Position numbers and translations under genes: made by a program. DNA of 64,000 nucleotides from Hymenolepis diminuta (Eukaryota > Platyhelminthes > Cestoda > Cyclophyllidea > Hymenolepididae), in the NCBI GenBank assembly GCA_900708905.1, contig CAADRB010000100.1, forward strand, positions 86,221 to 150,220, read 5' to 3'. The notes under the pieces are model-generated. The model did no database searches. It saw only the letters and a program-made list of their open reading frames with translations, and was not told the origin of the DNA. This document shows, in pieces, positions 1 through 11,010 of this stretch; the stretch's first letter is position 1; each line of letters begins with the position of its first letter.

Positions 1-54
1 TTAAATAAATATTAATGCAAACATTTATTTACTTTGTTTTTAACTTACTTTTAG

Positions 55-511
55 GCTTAGTAACAAGTCGTGGTTCGAAGGTTTGCTTCCACTCAGCTTG
101 CACAACGGAAGCTCAAAAGCTCATAATCGGAATAAGAATTATAATGGAAGTGCTAGTGGAATTAAGGTACCAGCTACTCCACACACCGGTCGTCATATCT
201 TCCGCGGAGGTCAAAAGACACCTGTTGTTTCGCCGCAACTTTCTGCACTCAAACAACCTTCCACTCCCCTGTCGCCAACACGAAGTTCACATCAACCCAA
301 TACACCTCAACAGGTTCGTGTCAACAGGTCACTCATTGCTCCCCGAAAACCAATCGGGACATATCAAAAGTCAGGAATACCTCTACCCATCACTTCAGCT
401 ATGCAGTCTGGGACTTACACCAGGGAATATGCTCTATCGCCTGAAGAAACTAACCACGTTGCTATGGTGAAGGGACGTCCATTTATTAAGGTCAAATCCG
501 AAATAACACAG
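55..511 (+). CDS. BRSK: BRSK exon with start of KA1 and a long low-complexity insertion
   Basis: The acceptor is TTTTAG at 49-54; the first base completes a codon begun in an upstream exon. The donor is CAG|GTTAGT at 511/512, phase 0. The frame reads LSNKSWFEGLLPLSL, then about 112 residues rich in Ser, Pro, Thr, Asn and Arg (about 101-436), then returns to KA1 with SPEETNHVAMVKGRPFIKVK. The insertion is encoded in the same exon without a stop, so it is not an unspliced intron. Confidence 0.85.
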
Positions 512-3500
512 GTTAGTTTCATCGATAATAACTTTATTGTTACTCATTATTTCCCATAAATGCCTTAATTATAGGAAAGCATTTAAACACGAGGGTAGAT
601 GAAAATTCCAATTAGGTGCGCAGGAGGTATATGATAATTAGAGAATAAAGCTAATGTAATTTATATTTTGGATTATGAATCTAAAAGTTTCTGCCGCACA
701 TAATTTTCAAACATTTCGATTATACCTCCCTGCTCTTCGATGTAACCTGAAATAACTCTGGTAGTTGAGTTGTATCATATTATTCCAATTTTAAACACCT
801 TCCATCATGTATCTCATCTTTTTATAACAAATAAGTCATTTTCCTTGGAAATATCTAATAATTAATGTCTCACTTTTCGTATTACACTCTATTTTTAGAT
901 GTATTATGAGGACAACATTTTGGTTTGAAATATCCATAGACAAAATCCATATTTGGATACGAGCGTATTCTCTTATCCATTTAGGATAAAAGCAACAGGC
1001 AAATGAAATTTACAGACAACTCGTCTTTCTTTCGACCACTTACTGTTTCCGTCTCATGAATGCTTCGCTAATGGGGAATTGGTTTCCTTTTGGCGATTAA
1101 AAGTTAATAATTAAGTATATAGATTGCATTATTGTGAAAAATAAGTCTATTATTAGTGTTTTTTAATATGTGACTGCATTTCAGGAAATATTACTATTAT
1201 TAACCATGACTGCGCCGAAAACTTTTGTAATATTTAACCCGAACGCAGGCAACAGTAAAACATTTCAGCAGGAATACGGGATCGTGAAGAAGCTTATAGT
1301 GAAATCAGAATGTCAAGTCTTCCTTCACCCGATTTATGAGGACACTGAGTTGATCACTTTCTCAGAAAGGGTATCTAAATTACACTGTGATATTCAAATG
1401 TTCCAAAGCTCAATTTTCAATGAATGACCTCCGCGCTTTTTGGATGAGTTCATGTCGGCAAAGCTCAGGATTTAATTGAATGGTTTCTCACTCCACTCTG
1501 ATTCATTTGCATCTTCTTATAGCCATGCGCGGGCAGATGAGACTAGCAAAGACATTTTAAACATTGTGAGGCTCAAGATAATCCCTTTTAATAAGGTGAA
1601 TAATTGAATTATTTATAACTAAATTAATAAACGTATAAAATTGTTACTTTAATTTCCTGTTTGGATGAAAATACTTCATTTTATTCAACAGTGAGATATA
1701 AATCTTTGCTGGAAAGTTAGTGTAACCAAATTAAGAAATATCAGGATCAATCTCCTTCCAAAAAAGAAAAATCTGGAGCTTGTTTAGGTGATAAGAAATT
1801 TGAAATTCGATGTGACGTTAGCTCTTTTAGCTACCAGTAGATGAATTGAAAGTTTAATCGCTGAAACGTTTTACGGATTTTTGGGTTTGAGTAAATGTTT
1901 AGACCAATTATTTTATTTGAATATTCATATAATTTAAATTGTCTTTCTTCGTCTTCTTGCAATATCAAAATGGTTTTGACATTAAATTGTACGGATGCAG
2001 TCAAAATAGGGTAAGTTTGAAAGCTGCTTTGTCTTTTTCAGGAATATTTCATTATTCAAATCTCTTAAGAGAAATTAAATCTTTAAATGGAAGTGTTTTA
2101 TCATAAAGTTCCTGAGATTTAAATTAACGACGACACCGTTTTAGTCCTTCAAGACTCTGTATGAATTTGGTTATATTTATAAAAGCTAGGTTAGTTATGC
2201 TATTCTGGCTAACTTGTACCTTCTTACCGTCATGAACGGGTAGTAAGACCGCAGAAAGCTCTTGAATACCCTAAGCCAAAATGCCCCCTACTTTTCAGAA
2301 TTGTAAAATGTCCAATTTCCGTCTTGAGCTAATTAATCTTTTCAGTGGATTTCATAATAATAACCTACTGATAGTATTCAATTCTAGCCATCAAAATGGA
2401 CTAGATTTTGTCATACAATGACAGTAATATAATTGAAATCCAGTTGGCTTAAGCTGAATATTAATGGTTTAGGCTTATCTTTTTGCATAGCTTTCCCAAG
2501 GGAAAACAAAGCTTTCCCGAGCGCCATTCAACCGATTCGAGCTTTTACTAACTTTTTGGACTGTACTGCTAATATTTCATCCTAGGCATACTTTAATTAT
2601 ATTTTCCTAGGCTCTAATCGTAAACACTCGAAGTTTATTTTAAAATTTTCGTGAGCTGCTCTTCTCTATGGGATACCATAACTGACTCTTAGATTCCGTA
2701 AAAAGTTGCACTAGTTATAAATACAATCCGACACTGCAGAACGACCCACGCCCATCAGAAAAAAGAAGACGCACGTTTTCGTATGGACAGGTCGATCCAT
2801 ATTAGGCATCATTCACAACAGTAATGTGAATAGATTCGCTCGGATGGAGAGATATTAAAACAAGGGGAATATAAAAGGTGGAAAGTAAGGAGCCTTATAT
2901 ATAAAAATGATTTTCAAGAAAATATTTTTTTATATGTAAGTTAAATAAGTTATAAATATGGAGCATTTAAAGGCACAATTCTGGTTATTTTAAACCTTTC
3001 ATCTAGTTTTCTTAATACACGTGAATAAATCGTTTATTTTCTGTACTTTTCTTTACTTAGGTCCTTCAATGTACTCGATTTGTGGAGATGCGCACAATTT
3101 GTTGCCAATTGCTGCTTCTTTTCGATTTATTATTGTTCAATTTAGTAAATTATTAGAGAATTTAGAATATTATGAGTATATTAACAATATGCTCTGCTAA
3201 TGGACGAAAAATAGAAGTAAAATGTGAGAATAAAAAGTAATGACTTCCTGTGGTTCAAAGGGGGCAAGCTAGGCACGTGATAACCGTTTCACGTGAAAAA
3301 TCGTTTTACACTTTCTCAAAATACACTCAAAGTTGTTAATTCTATCTTTTTTATTATTAAGTAGCCATATAAAGATAGTAAGTTTGAATTAAAGGGTAGA
3401 GCAGGTTACGATATCTTAGAGAGAAAATGGATACCTTAATAATTTTTTGGCTCACTAAATCTTTTTGTGTCTCTAAATTCTTCAATTCCATTGGATCAAA

Positions 3501-5365
3501 ATCATCAGCTAAAGTTAGTGTCAAAAATAGAAACGTGGTAAATAATTAAACATTGGGAAAAGAATGGGAGATTGATAGCTTTTAAACATGAAAATTAAGC
3601 TTTCTTTATTGTTCAAAGTAATGGCTTGCCGAGTTTCATTCTTTAGATCTCGGTCTGAGATAGTTGAAACCATTAAGTTTGATTGAAAATTAGTTATCGA
3701 GTAGAGCGTTGCAGACGTACTGACAAACAAGTTTAACGTAGTCAAAATGGTATTTCATAGGCCAGGGAGATTGAATGGCAGCATAATATTTATAAGAGTG
3801 ACATAATATTTGTAACAATTTATGATGACTAGTAAAGTTATTTTATTTTAATGATAGTTTTCTTGAATTTTGCTTATTTTAATGCCTATAGTTTCTTTTA
3901 TTAGTTTGCATTCCTGTCAGTAGTGGGATTAATGCCCATTAGATCAAACTTTAAATGAATATGTTCGTTTAGTAGACATCTTCATCGGTATTGGCCGCAG
4001 CGTGACCTAAATGAATGACGAACAAATCAGGCGCTTGGGGTGGTGGTGCTAATTGGGTGATGATATTTATACCTGTGGCATCATGTTTTATTTCGTTCTA
4101 ATTTGCAGGTTTTGCTCTCGACTCCTGGTGTTGTGCACACAATGCTTTCTCCGACATGCTTCCGGGCGGAATACCGCCGAGCAGGCAGTGGTTCGAGTCT
4201 TCTGGCTCGACCGGTAAAAATACAGATTGATATTGTCCGTGCATCTACTGGCCAGGCGGCTATCTCCAATGGAACACCCTCCGATGGTACTACAGACCGA
4301 GAACTCTATGCCGTCAGCTTCCAACTTCTCTCCGGTACGTATGTATCAATTCTATTTATCTTTTGCATTAGGAGAAGATGAAATATTAAAGGAGAAGGTT
4401 ATGCTTTGGAATTATATACACATATCTTTTCTATTTTACTAAAAGTTTAGAGGATAGTTAATAAGTTAGGCTAAGTTCAATTTTTTGTCAAAATATTTCA
4501 CCTTACGTTTTGACAGCATTCCCTTTTTTTCTGTCAGCAGTCAGTTGATAACACTTGCATGAAAAGACTGACAGGTTAGAAAGTCATCAGAAACCAACAA
4601 GTGTAAATTTTATCGTAATTTATTATTATCTCTGTTAATAACAACACCGTTACATTTATTTTATTGGAAGAATTTAAAACCGAAAAAGTGTATGATAGTT
4701 AGAAGAGGCTACGAAAATAATAAAACATATTTGTTGTAGTTTGTCATTGAATCCAAGCTGACATCTGCATCTCTGTCCAATAAGCTTGAATAATATAAAT
4801 TCAAAAGACGTTTTCAACAATTCCCTCTATTTGTGGTACTGATAATTCATACGGTTAACTAATCTTATTATAAGGGTTGATTTTCTCGGATATATATATA
4901 TATATGGACCTTTCAGTGCAGTATATATCAGATTTTCTGGATCAAGGACATAATATATAGACAATTTCCTTTCAAGGACCAACACGAAGATTCAAACGGT
5001 TGTGCGAACAACTTCAAGCGCCTCTCATTGCTGGAACAGGGTCTCAAAATTCCTCTTCTCGTCTTCGGTCGTCTCCAGTTCCAACCATGAAATTGCGGTC
5101 TCTTGATAACGTTACTAGTAGAAATGGTGAATCAAAGCCTTTCGATTCAACGGGAATAATATTGGCTCCACTGGCCAACGCGAATGATGAAAGCAGTCAG
5201 TGGTCCTTCGTCGACACAGAATGTACTGGTGAAAATGCTGCTAGCAGTATCAGTACTCTCTGTTCCCAATTCGAGGCAAGCTTGGCTGCTAATGATGAGA
5301 AAATGGAGTCTGTTCTCTCTAATGATACTGAAACAGTAAAGACAACCACAACAGAAAGCAGTTGA
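55..5365 (+). CDS. BRSK: BRSK/SAD-1-type serine/threonine kinase, C-terminal part (5' end outside window)
   Basis: Three exons, 55-511, 4109-4334 and 4977-5365, join in frame (intron phases 0 and 1; the incoming intron at 54/55 is phase 2) and give about 356 residues ending in TGA. BRSK kinases (AMPK family) act in neuronal polarity and presynaptic differentiation; their C-terminal KA1 domain binds acidic phospholipids and contributes to autoinhibition (family knowledge). Seen here: the KA1 opening LSNKSWFEGLL, then KGRPFIKVKSEI, SPTCFRAEYRR, RPVKIQIDIV, and the closing YAVSFQLLSGPTRRFKRL. These match the vertebrate BRSK KA1 order, including the diagnostic SGP-RRFKR end. Two features stand out: about 112 extra residues sit between WFEGLLPLSL and SPEETNH, and a Ser/Thr-rich tail follows KA1. 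The kinase and UBA domains must lie left of position 1. Identification is confident; the missing 5' part prevents BRSK1/2-level naming. Confidence 0.88.
1186..1369 (+). pseudogene. DAGK_cat-like (lipid kinase) fragment inside BRSK intron
   Basis: An open frame with ATG at 1206 reads APKTFVIFNPNAGNSK and continues to ELITFSER. The hydrophobic strand followed by NPNAGN resembles the nucleotide-binding start of diacylglycerol, sphingosine and bacterial-type lipid kinases (DAGK_cat, PF00781). A TTTCAG acceptor precedes it (exon start 1186) and AG|GGTATC follows, so it is exon-like. The downstream catalytic GGDGT region is absent within the next kilobase, and a family A repeat begins about 70 nt later. 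It lies in sense orientation in a BRSK intron but is not in phase with BRSK as part of KA1. Probably a stranded exon or partial duplicate; chance resemblance is possible. Confidence 0.35.
1436..1560 (+). repeat. dispersed repeat family A, copy 1
   Basis: Shares TGGATGAGTTCAT, ATTTAATTGAATG and TGATTCATTTGCAT followed by GCCATG in the same order and spacing as the copy at 10892-11010; the 18600-18735 copy shares the first part. Confidence 0.5.
4109..4334 (+). CDS. BRSK: BRSK exon, central KA1 domain
   Basis: TTTGCAG acceptor and TCCG|GTACGT donor (phase 1). It encodes VLLSTPGVVHTMLSPTCFR and onward to LYAVSFQLLSG, corresponding to the KA1 stretch around the FRAEY motif in vertebrate BRSK. Open frames on the opposite strand here are antisense shadows. 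Confidence 0.87.
4890..4905. repeat. short (TA)n microsatellite
   Basis: Eight TA units in the BRSK intron 4335-4976. The rest of that intron is AT-rich with nothing recognised. Confidence 0.9.
4977..5365 (+). CDS. BRSK: BRSK last coding exon, KA1 end and C-terminal tail
   Basis: The acceptor TTCAAG restores codon GGA across the splice and gives GPTRRFKRLCEQLQ, the conserved end of the BRSK KA1 domain. About 110 further residues are rich in Ser/Thr/Asn/Glu and end in TTTTESS before TGA. The tail has no recognised domain. A GTAAGT-like donor just after the stop (about 5382) could mark a 3' UTR intron. Confidence 0.86.
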
Positions 5366-5748
5366 CAACCTTAACCTTTCAAGTAAGTGTCATAAGGCTT
5401 CATGTGTTTGAAATTTTAGTCTAAATTCTTTATCATTAGTATATCCAACTCATGAGTAGGTTCAATTTCCAGTAGGCTTTTCTGATGGTGTTTAAGTTGC
5501 GGGGGATATTCGTGTTAGCCTTACGTTATGCGTTGAAGGTCAGATAGGAGAAAAAGGAAATCAATCAAGGATAGATAAAATTGCAAAATGCTGTAGAATG
5601 TGGCTATCAAATAAGAGTTTGTTTGATCAAAGCTGACCAATGTTTATTTGTCTAGTGTGAGGAAACGGAGATTAATGATATTTAAAAGTTGTACTTATCA
5701 GTTAATGGCACTTCTTCAACATAGATCTCAGACTTAAAACAATACATA

Positions 5749-5754
5749 AATAAA
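5749..5754 (+). terminator. candidate BRSK poly(A) signal
   Basis: AATAAA about 385 nt past the BRSK stop, followed by T-rich sequence. It is the first canonical hexamer after the stop that I noticed; in AT-rich DNA such hexamers also arise by chance. Confidence 0.3.
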
Positions 5755-8700
5755 ATTTGCCTAGAGTCGTCCTACTAAAGACTTTAAGATGTCGTTATTT
5801 TAGAGATTCAATGTGATACCGTCCTTTGATCCAAATAAATCTATTTAAAACTAACTCATTAAATTGAAGCTAGTGATTTTTCACAGTTCTGATGGCTTAA
5901 ATCGAGCAACAACAATATGATGGTGTAATCGTCATCCACCGTCCTCAATCCTGACATATTTGGAGAAAAAGCCAATGTAATTCTGATGAAATCAGATGGG
6001 AAGTTTAATTGGACGCCTGAAAATAAAAAAATGACAGCTATTATTCTCCAGTATGAGCTGATTGTTAATAAAGGGAGAATCCCGAACCTCATAAATCCAT
6101 TCTTTCACCTCTATCTCAAAATACTCGATCTTATATCAATTGATCAGCTTATCCAACTTATATAATACGCTCTTACTTTATAGAAATGTCGAATCGAATT
6201 TTCATGAGCATTTTTTGAGCTTAATAGATTATTGTGAGAGGGCATTTGCCTATGCGATAACTCCACAAGCGAATAGGATTCGAGATAGGAGATGACAAAC
6301 CTGAAGGTCATAAAGCGAGATGTGAGCTGCGTAGAGAGAGAGAGCAGACTCATAAAATTCCAATGCACGTAAATTTCCCTTACACAAACACGCTCAGCGT
6401 AATCCACCACTATTCTACCGCTGCTGCTGCTGTTTAATGCAATAAATTCACATTTGCAGAAATGGGCGACAGATTTGTCAAGATTATTGGACGAGAATTG
6501 CATGCGATTGTGTGTGAAAGGGAAAGTCATTTTCAGTCTCGCTGTGCGAATGATTCATCCAAACCCTTGCATTAATGTAGCCAGTATTATGACGTCTTAT
6601 TTCAATATAATTCGTGTCAAATAGTCCGGCAACGAATTAAACTTGTACAATATTGTGTTTCTGCATAGGAAGAGAAGAGGGGTATAGCGTGATAAATTTA
6701 ATTGAGGTACTGCCTTCGCTCAAGAGCTGTGTGCCGTGGTAGTATTTTTCCATTTATTTATAAAGAGAGTTTAGGTCAAACTAATCAGACAAGCGTTTCA
6801 TAACTCCGAAGCTCTAAATTCTTAGAGGAGTTGAAGAGAAATCGGTCTAAAGAGCTTGGAATTTTCTCTTTTTCATTTCGAGATCCAATAGTAGAAGATT
6901 TATTGGACTGTTTTTACCACTTCGGGTATTAAATTATCGTTTGGTTCCATTAACATCGAGTATAAATGTCCTTTAAGTATTAAAATTTTGATTACCATAT
7001 ATCTTAACATTTTTGGATTGAGATTGACGCTCCGATGTGCTACGGTTTAACCACCCTTCTCTAGCAGGGAGAACATTCAAAAATAGGGTATTTGAGTAAA
7101 TTCAGTTGAATACTCTAAAACAGAGCTTATTTCTTTGAAATTTTATATAAAATGACAGCATTTCATTTTACCATTTTATCTTGATTTCTACACAATACGA
7201 ATACCCCAATTAGATATTTTATTATTGCGTTCATTAAGATTAATTTGCAGTAGTTTTTACTTCGAGACATTTAGAATAAATGCATTTCAGCTCTAAACTG
7301 GTTGTAAACATATACCTAAGACTCCCTAATTCTGGATTCCTTATGCTTATGGATAGTCCTACAATGCGTTATTACAAAAAATATTTGACAATGTTGGTTT
7401 TCTTTAAGAATGGGTTATCGGAGATGGTAACTACTTTCGTTATGCTACCTGTACAGTCGACTCGAAGGTAGCTGAAAAATTAATGAGGAACAGAAGAGCT
7501 GTATCTCTAAGACAAACCATTAACAGTTGTAAATGATTAACGCCGCTTGAACTATTCTGCTTTTGTTCGTTTATGTCTAGGCCAGCTGTCAAAATGCGAA
7601 GATCAAAATGGAATGTGATGAGTCGTGCTTTTTGGCTTCCTAAAATTAGCCTGGCGTTCGTCCTTTATAATACCTGCTCATTGTTTAAAAGTACAGCATT
7701 TTAACTATCATCACTGTACATCCTGTCAAGTATTTGTTGCTGCATTAAAATATATCATTTATTTTTTTAACAAATATTTTTTATGCTTTTTTTCTTTTGT
7801 GTAGGTTGTGAAGTTTTGAGTTGACCTTATGGATAAAGCTTTCTCACGATCTCTTCAAGCAAAAATATGTACTATTAGGATTCCGCAACAATTATCTTCG
7901 GAGGGAGTCTTCTTTTTTATGGCTGTGCTTTCCACAACATGTACACACAAACACTGAACCACACACAAACCGTTCCCAGCCCTACACTGAATGCAATCTC
8001 AATTATCTATCAAGACGCACCTAAACTTCCCGCCTTTCTCAATTGCGAATGGAACATCACAATTTGACTTTCTTTTGATCTGAACTATGCTTTCAGTCAC
8101 TAGTGCTCCCTTTTTCCCATCCTCGTATATACTTCCTCATACTTACATATCCCATCGCTGTGTATCGATGTGTGTGCTCTCATTGGATGAAGTAATTAAA
8201 ACATCTATTTTCTAAAATCTGAACTTTTCTACTTGTGGGTAGTTTAAAAACAGATACAAATGATTGGTGACTGTCGATAAAATAGAAAAGATTTAATTCG
8301 AATGTATCGCATTGAAAATTAAAACTTCAATCATTTATCATTCTTTTTATTAAGTAATTCCCATGGTGGTTTATAACTTTTAGTAATGAGGAAGGTGAAG
8401 TTAGATAGTTCATTTTTAATGAGAATGGGACAATTTTTTGCTTTAAATCAAATTTCATTCATAGAGAGTGCGAAAAAGAGGCAAATTAATTCTACCAAGT
8501 GAGATCCTAACCTCAGAGGTATTAATAATTGGTTCCCAACATTCTAATATTTCAAAACGCTGGAAAAATTAATATAATTTTATGGTTACTGAATCAATAG
8601 TTTTGTATCTAAAATTCGTGTTTTTATCTATTTAAGAATTATGTGTTTCACAGATATCACTTTTCGACATCACTCCTTAAAACTCAAGTCTGAGTAAAGC

Positions 8701-10880
8701 TATTTGATCTCCTCTCCTAAGAGATGAAAAGGTATTTACTGATCTAACCGTCTACTCTCAAAAACAATAGCTGAGGAAGTTCATTATACTGCTGACCAGC
8801 CATTTATATGAAAAATGAGAGTGCATTTTAAAAGAGAGAGAATATTTATAGTCAAATATGAAATAGTTGAGTCCAAACAGAAAAAATGTACTTTTTTGAT
8901 GCTACTGTAAATGCTTGGACTTCCTCCCTCGTCAGGCCCGTTTTGAGGACGCGACTCAAAGTAAGAATTGATCCGTTTCCCACAAGTTTGAAATAAAACA
9001 CATTCGCTACGCAAACAACCTCATTTGTTTGTTTTAATTGAATTAAAACGTCCCTACCTGCCATTTTTAAGGTTTATTTCTTTATATTTTAAAAGGAGAT
9101 TCATTGCTATTGATACTAGCATACTGGTTTTCAACAGTTATAATTCTAAACTTACGAATTTTAGTTTAATTAATGAAGACAAGTTTTCAAATTGGTAAGG
9201 AAGGGGCAATTTTTTAACATTAAAACAGTTTAATATAAAGAATTATTTATTTAAAAGAAAAATAAGTTAACATTGAACAATTTATGCGAAGAGATACATA
9301 GAAAGGATATAGAGATTTGAAAGATTGTGTTCGAAGTTCTTAATTATTCACCAATCAACCCGTCTCAAAAGGTTCTTTGAAGAGTCTTAAATCGAATTTA
9401 ATGCCAACAGTGAGGACTACATTCGGTCATGTGGTATCCAAATTTCCTTGTCTTTTGTGAGACTTAAAAGCATCCGGAAATCGGACACTTGAAGTGTTCC
9501 ACAGTCGTTAGTTCAAAAGCCCCTCTTTCATTTCTGTAATCATTCATGTAAAATTGATAAAATCACAACAACTCATTGCTATTTTGCTCGAATTTCTTTG
9601 TAGCCAAAAGGTTTTATAAACTAGTTTTAATGCACTTGATAGCATGAGATATCATTCTTCCATAATCAGTGTATTAGGTACTCTAGGTAGCTTCAACAAA
9701 TATTAAAATATTACTATGCAAAATGGAAGATAAAAAAGGAGGCTTAAACAAGAGTATTAGACATTGAAATTTCCAAATCGAAACATTCGAAAACCTCGCA
9801 ATGTTTAGTAGAGATCCTCTTTGATTTCCGCAAAACGCGGTTAAGAATTCTCATTGTCGCATTTGTTTTCAGTAGTACTATTTGTTTTTGAAACTACTAG
9901 CTTGGTGCTATAACAAAATTTTCCGCATGCGTCAGTAAGATTATTATATAATAGCTACCTTTTAAAGTTGTTTAAGCGCTTAAGTACATGCCAAAATTGC
10001 CGGCATACTGTGAAATTTGAAAATGGTTGCTTGATAATGAATATTGTGAAAGCTCATTGCAGAAGAATATACTCAAATCGATACTCAAGGGGCCAGAAAT
10101 CAAAATGCATAACTGCGTGTATCAAGTTATTTTGAATGATTTTAAAAATGCAAAAGAATTTTAACGAGTAATTTGAATTTCAAAAAATACCGTATTTACA
10201 GTCTTATTCGTACGCTTTTTGTTAGACTTACATTTATTTTAATTAAATTTTTGAATTTTAAAATAAGGAATCGCTTCTTAATACATATTTGCATCTTCTT
10301 GGTACTTTGCTGTTTCAATCGTTTATTTGTTTTAATAGATACAATTTGACATTCCAAAGCTATTGCAGATAGACCAGTAGTAAAAACAGGCTTAATAACA
10401 CGAAGCATTCTTTCGTCTGCATCTATGAGATAATGACGCTTATGGTGGTTATTTATCTTGGAAGACTAATTCTTGAATTGTTTTGGAAACAAATGCAGTA
10501 GCATGTAACTTCTGAAACATTGACTTAATCAAATAAATTATGAATAAATAAGAGCCGATCATGATTACGGAATTAGTTCTCCATAAAAGCGATAAAATTA
10601 AAATCAGTTTTTTCAACTTATATATTGATTTTATATAATAAAACCTTAATCTTATTATCGAAGCCCATAGAAAAATTCCTACAAGTTTTAACCGTTGAGT
10701 GCACTAAACGCCAAATAGTTAGGTATTGAATGAAAGAAGGGCCGAATTGGGGTGTAAAATGAACGCAAAATGAGGTCCTGTTTAATTTGATTTCTGAAAG
10801 CGTCAAGTTGTCCACATTTTTATAAGCGACGTAATTCACATTGTAACATCCGCGTGTTCCAAGGCACAACTGTCACTATT
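5755..10880. other. intergenic, AT-rich
   Basis: No recognisable gene. It holds short GA runs near 6335, a CTGCTG run near 6421, and one unrecognised minus-strand open frame (8852-9064). The frames near 5859-6530 on the minus strand show no domain and no splice support. Confidence 0.5.
8852..9064 (-). CDS. unrecognised short open frame (70 codons)
   Basis: Starts MAGRDVLIQLKQTNEVV and continues through LVGNGSILTLSRVLKTGL. Composition is balanced (charged, hydrophobic and small residues mixed) rather than the Phe/Tyr/Ile/Lys-rich look of random frames here. The ATG has an A at -3 (AAAATGG). No domain, no neighbouring exon and no homologue recognised. It could be a relic of an element or chance. 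Confidence 0.2.
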   Translation of the reverse strand: MAGRDVLIQLKQTNEVVCVANVFYFKLVGNGSILTLSRVLKTGLTREEVQAFTVASKKYIFSVWTQLFHI

Positions 10881-10891
10881 TGATCCCTAGA

Positions 10892-11010
10892 TTTCTGGGT
10901 GAGTTCATATCCCCTATTTAGAGATTCTTGATCGGTTGATTTAATTGAATGATTGATCGTGTCACTTTGATTCAGTTGCATATTCTCACGGCTATGAGCA
11001 AAGGAACTTT
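10892..11010 (+). repeat. dispersed repeat family A, copy 2
   Basis: Contains TTTCTGGGTGAGTTCATAT, TTGATCGGTTGATTTAATTG and a GGCTATGAGCA end. Best matched to the 1436 and 18600 copies. Confidence 0.55.

Larger units (their letters stand above)
512..4108 (+). other. BRSK intron, 3.6 kb
   Basis: AT-rich intron between two KA1 exons. It holds the lipid-kinase-like open frame at 1186-1369, a family A repeat copy at 1436-1560 and a possible tail fragment of family A near 2195-2265. I see no other structure. Confidence 0.7.

Noticed and set aside
4081..4324. Minus-strand open frames opposite the central BRSK exon
   Set aside because: They are the complement of a well-supported KA1 exon; no domain or independent splice signals.
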